NCBI GenBank assembly: GCA_025934395.1
Contig: JAICYC010000013.1
Coordinates: 1 to 58,392 of the forward strand
Direction of reading: 5' to 3'
Origin: Solirubrobacteraceae bacterium
GTDB lineage: Bacteria; Actinomycetota; Thermoleophilia; Solirubrobacterales; Solirubrobacteraceae
Length of the DNA: 58,392 nt
Shown in pieces: positions 49,955 through 58,392 of this stretch (its first letter is position 1; the number at the start of each line of letters is the position of its first letter). The translations under genes and the position numbers were made by a program. Under the pieces are notes generated by a model. That model made no database searches. It had not been told where the DNA came from and worked only from the letters and a program-made list of their open reading frames with translations.

Positions 49955-51453
49955 CCGACTCGGCGGACGTGTGCGTGGTGGGCGCGGGCGCGGGCGGCGC
50001 CGTGCTCGCCGCGGAGCTCGCCGAGGGCGGCGCACGCGTGACGCTGCTCGAGCAGGGCCCCGCGCACGACCCCGACGGCTTCACGGCGCGGCCGCCGGAG
50101 ATGATGGCCAAGCTCTACCGCGATGCGGGCCAGACGGCCACGCTCGGCTCACCGCCGATCCTGCTGCCGGTCGGCCGCGGCCTCGGCGGCACGACGCTCG
50201 TGAACTCAGGCACGTGCTTCCGCACACCCGCGCACGTGCTCGAGCGTTGGGCGCGCGAGTTCGCGCTCGACCTCGACGAGGCGTCGCTCGCGCCCTGCTT
50301 CGAGCGCGTGGAGAGCGCGCTCTCGGTCGCGGAGGTCGCCCCCGACCTCGCAGGCGAGAACGCCGCCGTTGCCCGGCGCGGGGCGGAACGGCTCGGCTGG
50401 TCGCATGGCTACCTCAGGCGCAACGCGCGCGGGTGCGTCGGGTCGGGGGTGTGCGCGTTCGGATGCCCCACATCTGCCAAGCAGCACACGGGCATCACCT
50501 ACATCCCGCGTGCGCGCGCTGCGGGTGCGCGGATCGTCACCGGCGCAGACGTCAAGCGCGTGATCGTGCGCAGCGGCCGCGCCGTGGGCGTGGAGGCGCA
50601 CGTCGCAGGCCGCGGGAGCGTGGAGGTGCGCGCGCCCGTCGTTGCGCTCGCGTGCGGCACGATCCACACGCCGGTGCTGCTCGACCGCAGCCGCGTGCCC
50701 GATCCCTCCGGCGAGCGCGGACGCAACCTGTCCCTGCACCCCGCCACCGCAGCGTTCGCGCTGATGGACGACGTCGTCGACATGGCGCGGGGCGTCCCGC
50801 AGAGCTTCTTCGTGGACGAGTTCGCGCGCGAGGGGGTCATGCTCGAGGGCGTCGCCGGGCCGCCCGCGTACGCAGCGATGGCGCTTCCGCTCACCGGCGA
50901 GCGCCACGACGCCGCGATGGCGAACTACCGGCACCTGGCTCAGTTCGGCCTGATGGTCAGCGACCAATCGCGCGGACGTGTGCGCACCGTCGGCCGCCAT
51001 CCCGTGATCCGCTACGACCTGTGCGCTGCGGATCTCGCGCGCTTCCGCGCGGGCCTCGGACGCCTGCGCGAGCTGTTCGAGGCGGCGGGGGCGCGCGAGG
51101 TCTACCTGCCGCTGCCCGCAGGCGTGGAGCCGGAGCACGCACAGCCGGGCGACCTCAAACTGATGGCCTTCCACCCGCTCGGCACCGCGCGTGCCGATGG
51201 GCGGCCGGGCCATGGCGTCACCGACGGCCGCCTGGCCGTCCGCGGCGTGCGCGGCCTCTACCTCGCTGACGGCTCGGTCGTGCCGAGCGCGCTCGGGGTG
51301 AACCCACAGCTGACGATCATGGCGCTCGCCACACGCCTGGCGGACACCCTGCTCGACCGCTCCGGCACGCCGTCCGCGCCGGGGGCGCGCGCCGGCACCG
51401 TTGCGCTCGCGAACGGGCATCTCAACACCAAGGAGGTTCTGTGTCCTTCCTGA
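49951..51453 (+). CDS. GMC-family FAD oxidoreductase
   Basis: Oxidises an alcohol or sterol-like substrate with FAD. 500 residues from GTG: Rossmann DVCVVGAGAGGAVLAAELAEGG, GRGLGGTTLVNSGTCFRTP, a Cys-rich stretch CVGSGVCAFGCPTSAKQ, VVALACGTIHTPVLL, and the C-terminal FHPLGTARA (catalytic His) with ADGSVVPSALGVNPQLTIMA. No signal peptide. Regulated with gntR; substrate unknown. Confidence 0.9.
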   Translation: MTDSADVCVVGAGAGGAVLAAELAEGGARVTLLEQGPAHDPDGFTARPPEMMAKLYRDAGQTATLGSPPILLPVGRGLGGTTLVNSGTCFRTPAHVLERWAREFALDLDEASLAPCFERVESALSVAEVAPDLAGENAAVARRGAERLGWSHGYLRRNARGCVGSGVCAFGCPTSAKQHTGITYIPRARAAGARIVTGADVKRVIVRSGRAVGVEAHVAGRGSVEVRAPVVALACGTIHTPVLLDRSRVPDPSGERGRNLSLHPATAAFALMDDVVDMARGVPQSFFVDEFAREGVMLEGVAGPPAYAAMALPLTGERHDAAMANYRHLAQFGLMVSDQSRGRVRTVGRHPVIRYDLCAADLARFRAGLGRLRELFEAAGAREVYLPLPAGVEPEHAQPGDLKLMAFHPLGTARADGRPGHGVTDGRLAVRGVRGLYLADGSVVPSALGVNPQLTIMALATRLADTLLDRSGTPSAPGARAGTVALANGHLNTKEVLCPS

Positions 51454-51800
51454 TCGACCCGCCCTGGCTGTTCGCCTCGGGCGTCGCCTACGGGCGCATG
51501 CTGCCGGAGCGCACGCGCGGCGCGCGCGCGCTGCACACCGCCACCGCGGCGACGTTCCTTCTCACGAGCATCTCGCTGTACCAGAACCGTCGCTGGACGC
51601 GCCCGATCTGGGAGGCGTGTCGCGCCGAGGACGGCCGCGACTGGATGCTCAACTCGGGCGTGTTCAAGTTCGACCACAAGCGTGCGGGCGTGCGCACGCA
51701 CGCCGTCTCCGCGCTGCTGTTCGCCACCTACCCGTGGTGGCTGTTGCTCGGCGAACGCGTGGGACGCAGGCGCGGTGGGGCGCGCAGCGCCGCTCCGTGA
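51441..51800 (+). CDS. Small conserved protein of unknown function
   Basis: 119 residues from GTG with a strong AAGGAGG four bases upstream; overlaps the GMC gene by 13 nt. WLFASGVAYGRMLPERTRG, LHTATAATFLLTSISLYQN and the hydrophobic VSALLFATYPWWLLLGERVG suggest one or two weak membrane segments. It ends the gntR cassette, converging on accD with an 8-nt gap. Family not recognised. Confidence 0.65.
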   Translation: MSFLIDPPWLFASGVAYGRMLPERTRGARALHTATAATFLLTSISLYQNRRWTRPIWEACRAEDGRDWMLNSGVFKFDHKRAGVRTHAVSALLFATYPWWLLLGERVGRRRGGARSAAP

Positions 51801-51808
51801 CGCTGCCG

Positions 51809-53449
51809 CTAGAGCGGGATGTTGCCGTGCTTGCGCTTCGGGCCGGGTTCGCGCTTGCCCTGCAGCGTGCGCAGGGCCACGATCAGCTTCGGGCGCGTCT
51901 CGTGGGGCACGATCACGTCGTCGATGTAGCCGCGCTCCGCGGCCGTGTAGGGGTTGGCGAAGCGCGCCTTGTAGTCCTCCATCAGCTTGCCGCGCCGCTC
52001 GTCGGGCGTGGGGCTGTCGGCGATGTCGCGGCGGTAGATGATGTTCACCGCGCCCTCCGGGCCCATCACGGCCACCTCGGAGGTGGGCCAGGCGAAGTTG
52101 AAGTCCGCGAGCATGTGCTTGGAGGCCATGACGTCGTAGGCGCCCCCGTAGGCCTTGCGCGTGATCACGGTGAGCTTCGGCACGGTCGCCTCCGTGAACG
52201 CGTACAGCAGCTTCGCCCCGTGGCGGATGATGCCGCCCCACTCCTGGCTCGTCCCGGGTAGGAACCCAGGCACGTCCACGAACGTGAGCAACGGGATGTT
52301 GAACGCGTCGCACGTGCGCACGAACCGCGCCGCCTTCGCCGAGGCGTCGATGTCGAGCACGCCCGCGAGCTGGTTGGGCTGGTTGCCCACCACGCCGATC
52401 GCGTAGCCGTCGAGCCGCGCAAAGCCGCAGATGATGTTCCTGGCGTGGTGCTCGTGCACCTCGAAGAACTCCTCGTCGTCGACGATCAGACGAACCACGT
52501 CGCGCATGTCGTAGGGCTTGTTGGGGTTGTCCGGGACGACCGTGTCGAGCGCGAGGTCCATGCGCTCGGGATCGTCGGTGGGAGCAACTCGCGGCGCCGT
52601 CTGCAGGTTGTTCTGGGGCAGGAACGAGATCAGGTAGCGGCAGTCCTCCAGGCAGGCGTCCTCGTCCTCGGAGGCGAAGTGCGCCACGCCGGACTTGGTG
52701 TTGTGCGACATCGCGCCGCCGAGCTCCTCGAACCCCACCTCCTCACCGGTGACCGTCTTGATCACGTCGGGGCCGGTGATGAACATGTGCGAGGTCTCCT
52801 TCACCATGAAGATGAAGTCGGTGATCGCAGGCGAGTAGACCGCACCGCCCGCGCACGGCCCCATGATCAGGCTGATCTGCGGGATCACGCCCGAGCAGCG
52901 CACGTTGCGCACGAACACGTCCCCGTAGGCGCCCAGCGACACCACGCCCTCCTGGATGCGGGCGCCGCCCGAGTCGTTGATCCCGATCACCGGGCAGCCG
53001 ATCTTCGCCGCCAGGTCCATGATCTTGCACATCTTCTCGCCCATCACCTCGCCGAGCGAGCCGCCGAACACGGTGAAGTCCTGGCTGAACACGCACACGG
53101 GGCGCCCTTCGATCGTGCCGTGGCCGGTCACCACCGCGTCGCCCCAAGGCCGGTTCTTCTGCATGTCGAAGTCGTAGGTGCGGTGGCGCACGAACGTGTC
53201 GAGCTCCTGGAAGGAGCCGGGATCGAGCAGCTTCTCCACCCTCTCGCGCGCCGTGTACTTGCCGCGTGCGTGCTGCTTCTCCTCCGCCTCCGGCGCGGAG
53301 TGCAGCGCCGCTTCGCGGAGCTCGTGCAGCTGCGCGAGCTTCTCGTCGTAGGTTTCCGGCGCCTTCTTGCGAGGCTCTTTGCGGTGGCCGCTGCGCGAGG
53401 TCGCAAGCAGCGCCGCGTCGGCCTGACGGTCGTGGGGAGAGCTCGCCAT
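51809..53449 (-). CDS. accD: Acyl-CoA carboxylase beta (carboxyltransferase) subunit
   Basis: Transfers carboxyl from biotin to acetyl- or propionyl-CoA. 546 residues of the AccD5/PccB type: [68 protein letters not shown], and the C-terminal [36 protein letters not shown]. The N-terminal 30 residues are a charged extension. TAACAT lies nine bases before the ATG. Confidence 0.94.
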   Translation of the reverse strand: MASSPHDRQADAALLATSRSGHRKEPRKKAPETYDEKLAQLHELREAALHSAPEAEEKQHARGKYTARERVEKLLDPGSFQELDTFVRHRTYDFDMQKNRPWGDAVVTGHGTIEGRPVCVFSQDFTVFGGSLGEVMGEKMCKIMDLAAKIGCPVIGINDSGGARIQEGVVSLGAYGDVFVRNVRCSGVIPQISLIMGPCAGGAVYSPAITDFIFMVKETSHMFITGPDVIKTVTGEEVGFEELGGAMSHNTKSGVAHFASEDEDACLEDCRYLISFLPQNNLQTAPRVAPTDDPERMDLALDTVVPDNPNKPYDMRDVVRLIVDDEEFFEVHEHHARNIICGFARLDGYAIGVVGNQPNQLAGVLDIDASAKAARFVRTCDAFNIPLLTFVDVPGFLPGTSQEWGGIIRHGAKLLYAFTEATVPKLTVITRKAYGGAYDVMASKHMLADFNFAWPTSEVAVMGPEGAVNIIYRRDIADSPTPDERRGKLMEDYKARFANPYTAAERGYIDDVIVPHETRPKLIVALRTLQGKREPGPKRKHGNIPL

Positions 53450-53461
53450 CGGCGCGGGATG

Positions 53462-53917
53462 TTATCTGGGGCGCGCGTGCAGCCTGCGCCGCGAGCCCGT
53501 GATCTGCCACGGGCCGGGCGTCACGTCGAGCAGCACGTTCACCGCCCACACGATCACCGTCGCGCCCACGTAGGTCCAGAACCCCGAGATGTCGAACCCG
53601 CCCACGATCGCGCTCGTGATCACGAGCATCAGCAGCGACACGAAGAACCACGCCACGCCGAGCGTCAGCAGCGCCAGCGGCAGCGTCACGAACCGCAGCA
53701 CCGGCTTGAGCACCGTGTTGAGCACGCCGAACACCGCCGCCGCAGCGAGCACCGACAGCGCGCCGCTCGTGTGCACGCCGCTCAGCAGCGCCGCCACCAC
53801 CGCCAGCACGAGCGCGTTCGTGAGCCACGACAGCGCCAGGCGCGTCGTCAGTTTGGGGTGGCGGTCGTGACCGCCACGCACCAGATCGTCCACCACTTCT
53901 CCGCGCCGCGGGCTCAT
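53462..53917 (-). CDS. Phage holin family 4-like membrane protein
   Basis: 151 residues. After a charged N-terminus come four hydrophobic helices: SWLTNALVLAVVAALLSG, VLAAAAVFGVLNTVLKPVL (the family's LNxxLKPxL motif), FVTLPLALLTLGVAWFFVSL, and ATVIVWAVNVLLD. This PF04020-like family is widespread and not phage-restricted; function unknown. ATG has TACGCT seven bases upstream. It starts a separate transcript. Confidence 0.82.
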   Translation of the reverse strand: MSPRRGEVVDDLVRGGHDRHPKLTTRLALSWLTNALVLAVVAALLSGVHTSGALSVLAAAAVFGVLNTVLKPVLRFVTLPLALLTLGVAWFFVSLLMLVITSAIVGGFDISGFWTYVGATVIVWAVNVLLDVTPGPWQITGSRRRLHARPR

Positions 53918-53943
53918 GCGCCCCAGCGTACGACAGCGAGCGC

Positions 53944-55092
53944 TCAGGCGCGCGAGAACGGGCGGTGATGCGCTGCGCCGAGGCGGTCGAGCACGGAGGT
54001 CAGCAGCGCCGTCACCTCTGCGTCCGCCGCCTCCTCGGCCGCGCGCAGCTCCGCTGAGAGGTGGGCGGCGGTGTCGGCGTGGATCTCCGTCTCGGCGGGG
54101 ATCTCCGTCTCGGCCGGGATCTCGGTCGCAGGTTGAGCCTCGGCCTCGGGCTGCGCGTCCGCCTCGGCCTCGACCTCCGTACCGGAGACGGGGGTCGGCT
54201 CGGCGGCGGCCGGCTCGGGAATCGCGGGGCCGGTGATGCGCGCGCGCACGGGGGACTCGATCGCCTCCTCGGCGGCGGGGCCGCCCTCCTCCACCTCGAC
54301 CGCCTCGGTGTCCTCCGCGAGCGGTGGGTCGAACTGGCCCCACCACGCGTCGGCCTCGGCTGCTCGGGCGGCGGGGTCCTCGGCCATCATCTCGAGAGGC
54401 TCGACGAGCTTCGCGGGCTCGGCAGAAGAGCGTGCCGAGAAGCGGCCGAACAGGCGCGCGAAGAACCCGCGGCGCGGCAGCGTGTCGGGCTCCGGCGCGG
54501 ACGCGTGCTCGCGCTCCGCGCCGGCGTCGTCTTCGCCCGGCGGCTCCTCAGCCGTCACCGGCGCCTGATCGTCTGCGGGCGGAGGCTGCTCGGAGGACGC
54601 GAGGTCGTGCGCAAGCGCGCGCGCCGCCGCCGTGACGGGCTCGCCCGGCACCGGCTCGCCGCGGCTCCCCTCCGCGACGATCGCGGACGGCGCATCTTCG
54701 GCCTCTTCCGAGGGCGGCTCGGCGCCCGTTGCCTCGGCGGGCGCGGCTTCGGCGAGCGCGGCTTCGGCAAGCGCGGTTTCCGCGGTTGGTGGCTCGGGGA
54801 GCCCCGTGTCGGCGGGGGCGGGCTCCGGCGCGGGCGCCGGGTCGGATCGGGGCGCGCCGACCTCGTGCTCGACGGTGAGCGTCACGCGGGTGCCCCAGCC
54901 GGACGCCTTCAGCGCAACCGTGCCGGACGCGCCCTCTGCCTCCCAGGCGACGAGCTTCTCCGGTTCGACGCGGCTGATCCGGATCTCGCCGAGCGCGCCG
55001 AGGTGACGCGCGAGCGACTCGGGGTCGCTGAGCTCCGTCCACAGCTCGGGCGGGGACTTCACGAGCGTGCGCTGCACCTCGGTGGTGACCAT
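53944..55092 (-). CDS. SRPBCC-domain protein with long acidic disordered tail
   Basis: 382 residues. Residues 1-75 form a compact SRPBCC/polyketide-cyclase-like domain (VQRTLVKSPPELWTELSD, ASGTVALKASGWGTRVTLTV). Residues 80-350 are Ala/Glu/Pro-rich with short internal repeats (AEAALAEAAPAEA; PAETEIPAETEIHAD) and an island RRGFFARLFGRFSA. The C-terminal 40 residues (ALLTSVLDRLGAAHHRPFSR) look conserved. The domain may bind a lipid-like ligand; the rest is probably a flexible linker. Function unknown. Confidence 0.7.
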   Translation of the reverse strand: MVTTEVQRTLVKSPPELWTELSDPESLARHLGALGEIRISRVEPEKLVAWEAEGASGTVALKASGWGTRVTLTVEHEVGAPRSDPAPAPEPAPADTGLPEPPTAETALAEAALAEAAPAEATGAEPPSEEAEDAPSAIVAEGSRGEPVPGEPVTAAARALAHDLASSEQPPPADDQAPVTAEEPPGEDDAGAEREHASAPEPDTLPRRGFFARLFGRFSARSSAEPAKLVEPLEMMAEDPAARAAEADAWWGQFDPPLAEDTEAVEVEEGGPAAEEAIESPVRARITGPAIPEPAAAEPTPVSGTEVEAEADAQPEAEAQPATEIPAETEIPAETEIHADTAAHLSAELRAAEEAADAEVTALLTSVLDRLGAAHHRPFSRA

Positions 55093-55121
55093 CGACCCTC
55101 TGTTCGCGCGCGGGCGTCCCA

Positions 55122-55160
55122 CTCCTCCCGCTGGGCGGGCGCTGCCGCCCAGGCGAGGAG
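55122..55160 (-). terminator. Hairpin terminator downstream of asd
   Basis: Inner 8-bp stem CTGGGCGG/CCGCCCAG (55131-55152) with a 6-nt loop and an outer CTCCTC/GAGGAG (55122-55127/55155-55160). It begins 20 nt after the asd stop. No T-tract. Confidence 0.5.
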
Positions 55161-55180
55161 ATCGCTCGGCGGGCGTCGGG

Positions 55181-56227
<1,047 letters not shown>

Positions 56228-56281
56228 GTCAGGAGGGTAGCCGCAGCACGCCGCACGCGCTGCCGCCGCCCCTGCAGGCGT

Positions 56282-56296
56282 GGCGGCCGGGCCGCC
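56282..56296 (-). terminator. Short GC hairpin downstream of the DUF2269-like pair
   Basis: GGCGGC-CGG-GCCGCC, 14 nt after the membrane gene's stop. No T-tract; the terminator role is inferred from position. Confidence 0.35.
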
Positions 56297-56309
56297 CGCC
56301 GGGCGCAGC

Positions 56310-56807
56310 TCAGGGCTTGGCGGCCATGATCAGCACGGTCGCGAGCACGAGCAGCCACATCGCAGCGCCGCAGCCCTGCAGCCTGCGCACGATCGCGCGG
56401 TAGGCGGCGCTCGGCTGCGGGGGGCCCTCGCCGGCGGCGCCGAGATCCGCGAGCGCAGCCTGCTCGGCGCGTTTGGAGAGCGGGATCATCAGCGAGCCCG
56501 CCAGGCCGCCGAGCACCACGATCGCGCCGATCCCCCACTGCACGAAGAAGTCCCCCCAGTGGTGGCCGTCGATCGCCATGAAGATGCCCGCGCCGAGCAC
56601 CAGCGTCAGCGCGGGGTTCAGCAGCACGCGGGTGAGGGTGTATTCGATCCGGTGCAGCAGCGGCAGGCTCCGCGGGTCGCTGCGCGCTGCAACCGCGAAC
56701 ATCACCGGCAGCGCGAACGTCCAGCCGAAGGCGAGCACGACGCCGACGATGTGCACGCCGAGGACCCAGTCGTAGGCGGCGGCGAGCGCTGGCGCCGTCA
56801 CGTCCAA
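56310..56807 (-). CDS. DUF2269-like four-helix membrane protein (copy 2)
   Basis: 165 residues, four membrane helices: WVLGVHIVGVVLAFGWTFAL, VLLNPALTLVLGAGIFMA, FVQWGIGAIVVLGGLAGSLM, and MWLLVLATVLIM. The VHI...AFGxTFA and DFFVQWGIG segments are shared with the upstream paralogue. The start is a TTG at 56807; a GTG two codons inside is an alternative. Function unknown; heme or electron-transport links are sometimes proposed for this type but not shown here. Confidence 0.7.
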   Translation of the reverse strand: MDVTAPALAAAYDWVLGVHIVGVVLAFGWTFALPVMFAVAARSDPRSLPLLHRIEYTLTRVLLNPALTLVLGAGIFMAIDGHHWGDFFVQWGIGAIVVLGGLAGSLMIPLSKRAEQAALADLGAAGEGPPQPSAAYRAIVRRLQGCGAAMWLLVLATVLIMAAKP

Positions 56808-56826
56808 CAGGCGGACCGCGCCGACG

Positions 56827-57318
56827 CTAGGCGCCGGTCTGGGCGGTCATGAAGTAGATCGTCAGCAGGACGAGTCCCGCTGCCGCGTAGCCGACGAGCT
56901 CGACGCGTTTGCGCAGCGCGCTGTACTCCGCGCTCCACGCCACCTGGCCGTCGCCCGCTGCAGCGACGTCGCGCTCGGCGAGCTCGGCCAGCCTGCGCTC
57001 CTGCGGGGCGAAGAACGCGCCGCCGAGGCCCCCGAGCACGATGATCACGCCGAGCCCCCATTGGACGTAGAAGTCGCTCCACACGTGGAGTTTGCTCGCC
57101 AGGTAGATCCCGCACAGCAGCGCGAGCGCGAGGAAGGGCGTGATCACGGTCTTGCCGACCGTGTCCTGGATGCGGTGGATGCCCGGCATCGAGCGCGGCT
57201 CGCGTTTGATGCCCACCGCGTAGATCACGGGGTAGGCGAACGTCACGCCGAACGCGATCACGATCGAGGCGATGTGCACGGCCAGCACGAACGTGTAGAA
57301 CGTCACTGCGGGGACCAT
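56827..57318 (-). CDS. DUF2269-like four-helix membrane protein (copy 1)
   Basis: 163 residues with the same layout as its downstream neighbour: FVLAVHIASIVIAFGVTFAY, TPFLALALLCGIYLA, FYVQWGLGVIIVLGGLGGAFF, and YAAAGLVLLTIYFM. The pair arose by tandem duplication and has diverged in the loops. TAGATT lies six bases before the ATG. Probably cotranscribed, with the pair acting together in the membrane. Confidence 0.72.
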   Translation of the reverse strand: MVPAVTFYTFVLAVHIASIVIAFGVTFAYPVIYAVGIKREPRSMPGIHRIQDTVGKTVITPFLALALLCGIYLASKLHVWSDFYVQWGLGVIIVLGGLGGAFFAPQERRLAELAERDVAAAGDGQVAWSAEYSALRKRVELVGYAAAGLVLLTIYFMTAQTGA

Positions 57319-57367
57319 CGCCTCAATCTACGGCACCCCGCGGAGATCTCCTCCCCAGCCGCAGGCG

Positions 57368-57796
57368 CTAGCGGCGCGCGAGCACGACCACCGGGATCTG
57401 GCGGTCGGTGCGCTTCTGGTAGGCGTTGTAGTCGGGCCACACCTCGGCCATCAGGTCCCACAGTCGCGCGCGCTCCTCGCCCTCGGCCACGCTCGCGCGT
57501 ACGGGGATGCGCTCGTCGCGCACCTCGATCTCCGCGTCGGGCTCGGCCTGCAGGTTCTGGAACCACGCGGGGTCGTGATCGGAGCCCCCCTTCGAGGCCA
57601 CGACGACCCAGCGGTCCCCGTCGACCCGATGGATCAGCGGCATCGTGCGCGGCTCGCCCGTGCGGCGTCCGCGCGTGGTGAGCAGCAGGATCGTCGTACC
57701 GCGCCAGCGATAGCCGTGCTCGCCGCCGGTCTCGCGGTACACGCGCACGTGCTCGGGGCCGAACAGCGCGTCGTCGTCGATCCTCTCGTCGCTCAT
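57368..57796 (-). CDS. Deazaflavin (F420)-dependent nitroreductase family protein
   Basis: 142 residues of the Ddn/split beta-barrel group that reduce quinones or other compounds with F420H2. GTTILLLTTRGRRTGEPRTM, VVVASKGGSDHDPAWFQNL and EPDAEIEVRDERIPV match the family. F420 use is inferred from the family. It starts 3 nt after the mutase stop and may share its transcript. Confidence 0.82.
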   Translation of the reverse strand: MSDERIDDDALFGPEHVRVYRETGGEHGYRWRGTTILLLTTRGRRTGEPRTMPLIHRVDGDRWVVVASKGGSDHDPAWFQNLQAEPDAEIEVRDERIPVRASVAEGEERARLWDLMAEVWPDYNAYQKRTDRQIPVVVLARR

Positions 57797-57799
57797 CGC

Positions 57800-58392
57800 C
57801 TAGAAGGTGGGGGCGTACCTGCCGAACACGTCCTGCATCGCGCCGCACACCTCGCCGAGCGAGCAGCGGTCCCGCAGCGCCTGGCGGATCGCCGGCAGCA
57901 GGTTCTCCTGGCTGCGCGCGACCGCGCGCAGCTCCTCCAGCCGCCGCTCGACGAGCGCCCCGTCACGGTCGGCCTTGAACGCTGCGAGCCGCGCGAGCTG
58001 TTCGCGCTCGGACTCGGGGTCGACGCGGAGCAGGTCGGGCACCTCGATGTCCTCCTCCTCGTAGGAGTTGACGCCCACGACGATGTCCTGCCCGATGCGG
58101 TAGCGCTCCTGGTAGCCCCACGCCGACTCGTCGATCTCGCCCGTGATGAACTCGATCGCCCCGACCGAGCCGCCGAGCGCGTCCACCTTCTCGATCAGCT
58201 CGAGCGAGCGCGCTTCGATCTCGTCGGTGAGCGCCTCGACGAAGTACGAGCCCGCGAACGGGTCCACCGTGTCGGCGGCGCCGGACTCGTGCGCGAGGAT
58301 CTGCTGCGTGCGCACCGCGATTTTCGCGGCGCGCTCGGTGGGCAGCGCGAGCGCCTCGTCGAAGCCGTTGGTGTGCAGCGACTGGGTACCCC
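57800..58392 (-). CDS. Methylmalonyl-CoA mutase large subunit (5' part outside window)
   Basis: Isomerises methylmalonyl-CoA to succinyl-CoA. The C-terminal 197 codons are present: [51 protein letters not shown], and the end LREVCGAMQ-like [19 protein letters not shown]. No B12-binding domain follows, so the cobalamin-binding subunit is encoded elsewhere, as in split mutases. Fits with the carboxylase genes in a propionyl-CoA route. Confidence 0.9.
   Translation of the reverse strand, partial: GTQSLHTNGFDEALALPTERAAKIAVRTQQILAHESGAADTVDPFAGSYFVEALTDEIEARSLELIEKVDALGGSVGAIEFITGEIDESAWGYQERYRIGQDIVVGVNSYEEEDIEVPDLLRVDPESEREQLARLAAFKADRDGALVERRLEELRAVARSQENLLPAIRQALRDRCSLGEVCGAMQDVFGRYAPTF

Noticed and set aside
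48597-50111. 504-codon leftward frame ending in the accE sequence
   Set aside because: Only the last 67 codons look like a protein; the rest is antisense to gntR and the small gene and runs through the tandem repeats.
53462-53917. Prophage remnant, suggested by the holin-family protein
   Set aside because: This family is common in bacterial chromosomes and there are no other phage genes or attachment sites nearby.

Overview
The window is a 58.4-kb stretch of very GC-rich, tightly packed chromosomal DNA. The gene families and protein habits point to an aerobic, high-GC actinobacterium, most likely class Thermoleophilia (Solirubrobacterales-like). The signs are an actinobacterial acyl-CoA carboxylase with an epsilon subunit, an F420-type deazaflavin oxidoreductase, glucosyl-3-phosphoglycerate synthase, an actinobacterial-type IleS with a GSHH signature, and many GTG/TTG starts. 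This placement comes from family resemblance only; no rRNA or marker-gene search was possible. I see no rRNA, tRNA, CRISPR array, insertion sequence or prophage. The longest gene-free stretch is 48801-49019 (219 nt); it holds a degenerate tandem repeat and a GntR operator.

Layout. 1-6.6 kb: a partial secreted protein, a degenerate phosphoesterase-like membrane protein, then the phosphate transporter pstS-pstC-pstA-pstB, followed by two small zinc-ribbon proteins. 6.6-15.1 kb: a secreted protein of unknown function, tatA, a TauE/SafE exporter split into two half-size genes, otsB, a membrane protein, a glycosyltransferase, polX, a polyprenol-phosphate mannosyltransferase-like enzyme, a SpoIIM-like protein and thioredoxin. 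15.2-31 kb: ileS, a secreted orphan, a catalytically broken alpha/beta-hydrolase, fumC, a secreted GH2 glycosidase, an MrfA/Hrq1-like helicase, gpgS-gpgP, gpsA, a sugar-lactone oxidase and a PLP amino-acid aldolase/racemase-fold enzyme. 31-36.6 kb: an M28 peptidase, then a DNA repair block (Nei-type glycosylase, LigD-type polymerase, ATP-dependent ligase) and a DtxR-family regulator. 36.6-43.6 kb: an aminotransferase with an unusual N-terminal extension, sucCD, a HAD hydrolase, an MBL-fold hydrolase and the acyl-CoA carboxylase alpha subunit. 43.6-48.6 kb: the assimilatory sulfate operon, transcribed leftward as sulfite reductase-cysH-cysD-[palindromic element]-cysN. 48.6-53.4 kb: the epsilon and beta carboxylase subunits, separated by a rightward gntR-GMC oxidoreductase cassette. 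53.5-58.4 kb: a holin-4 family membrane protein, a SRPBCC protein, asd, two paralogous DUF2269-like membrane proteins, a Ddn-like oxidoreductase and the 3' part of methylmalonyl-CoA mutase.

How the genes work together. The window combines nutrient capture (phosphate; sulfate to sulfide), central carbon and acyl-CoA metabolism (fumC, sucCD, acyl-CoA carboxylase, methylmalonyl-CoA mutase), compatible-solute synthesis (otsB for trehalose, gpgS/gpgP for glucosylglycerate), and DNA repair (polX, Nei, LigD-type polymerase and ligase, MrfA-like helicase). Most operons use 4-nt ATGA/GTGA overlaps. Many first genes have a TANNNT box only 6-9 nt before the start codon, so leaderless or near-leaderless transcription looks common here.

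The least ordinary signals are: a 105-bp palindromic element between cysD and cysN whose arms can form mutually exclusive hairpins; a 19-20-bp tandem repeat next to a GntR operator between accE and gntR; several apparent pseudoenzymes (phosphoesterase-like, alpha/beta-hydrolase-like, miniature glycerate-kinase-like); the split TauE pair; and a 26-bp perfect palindrome inside the start of pstC.
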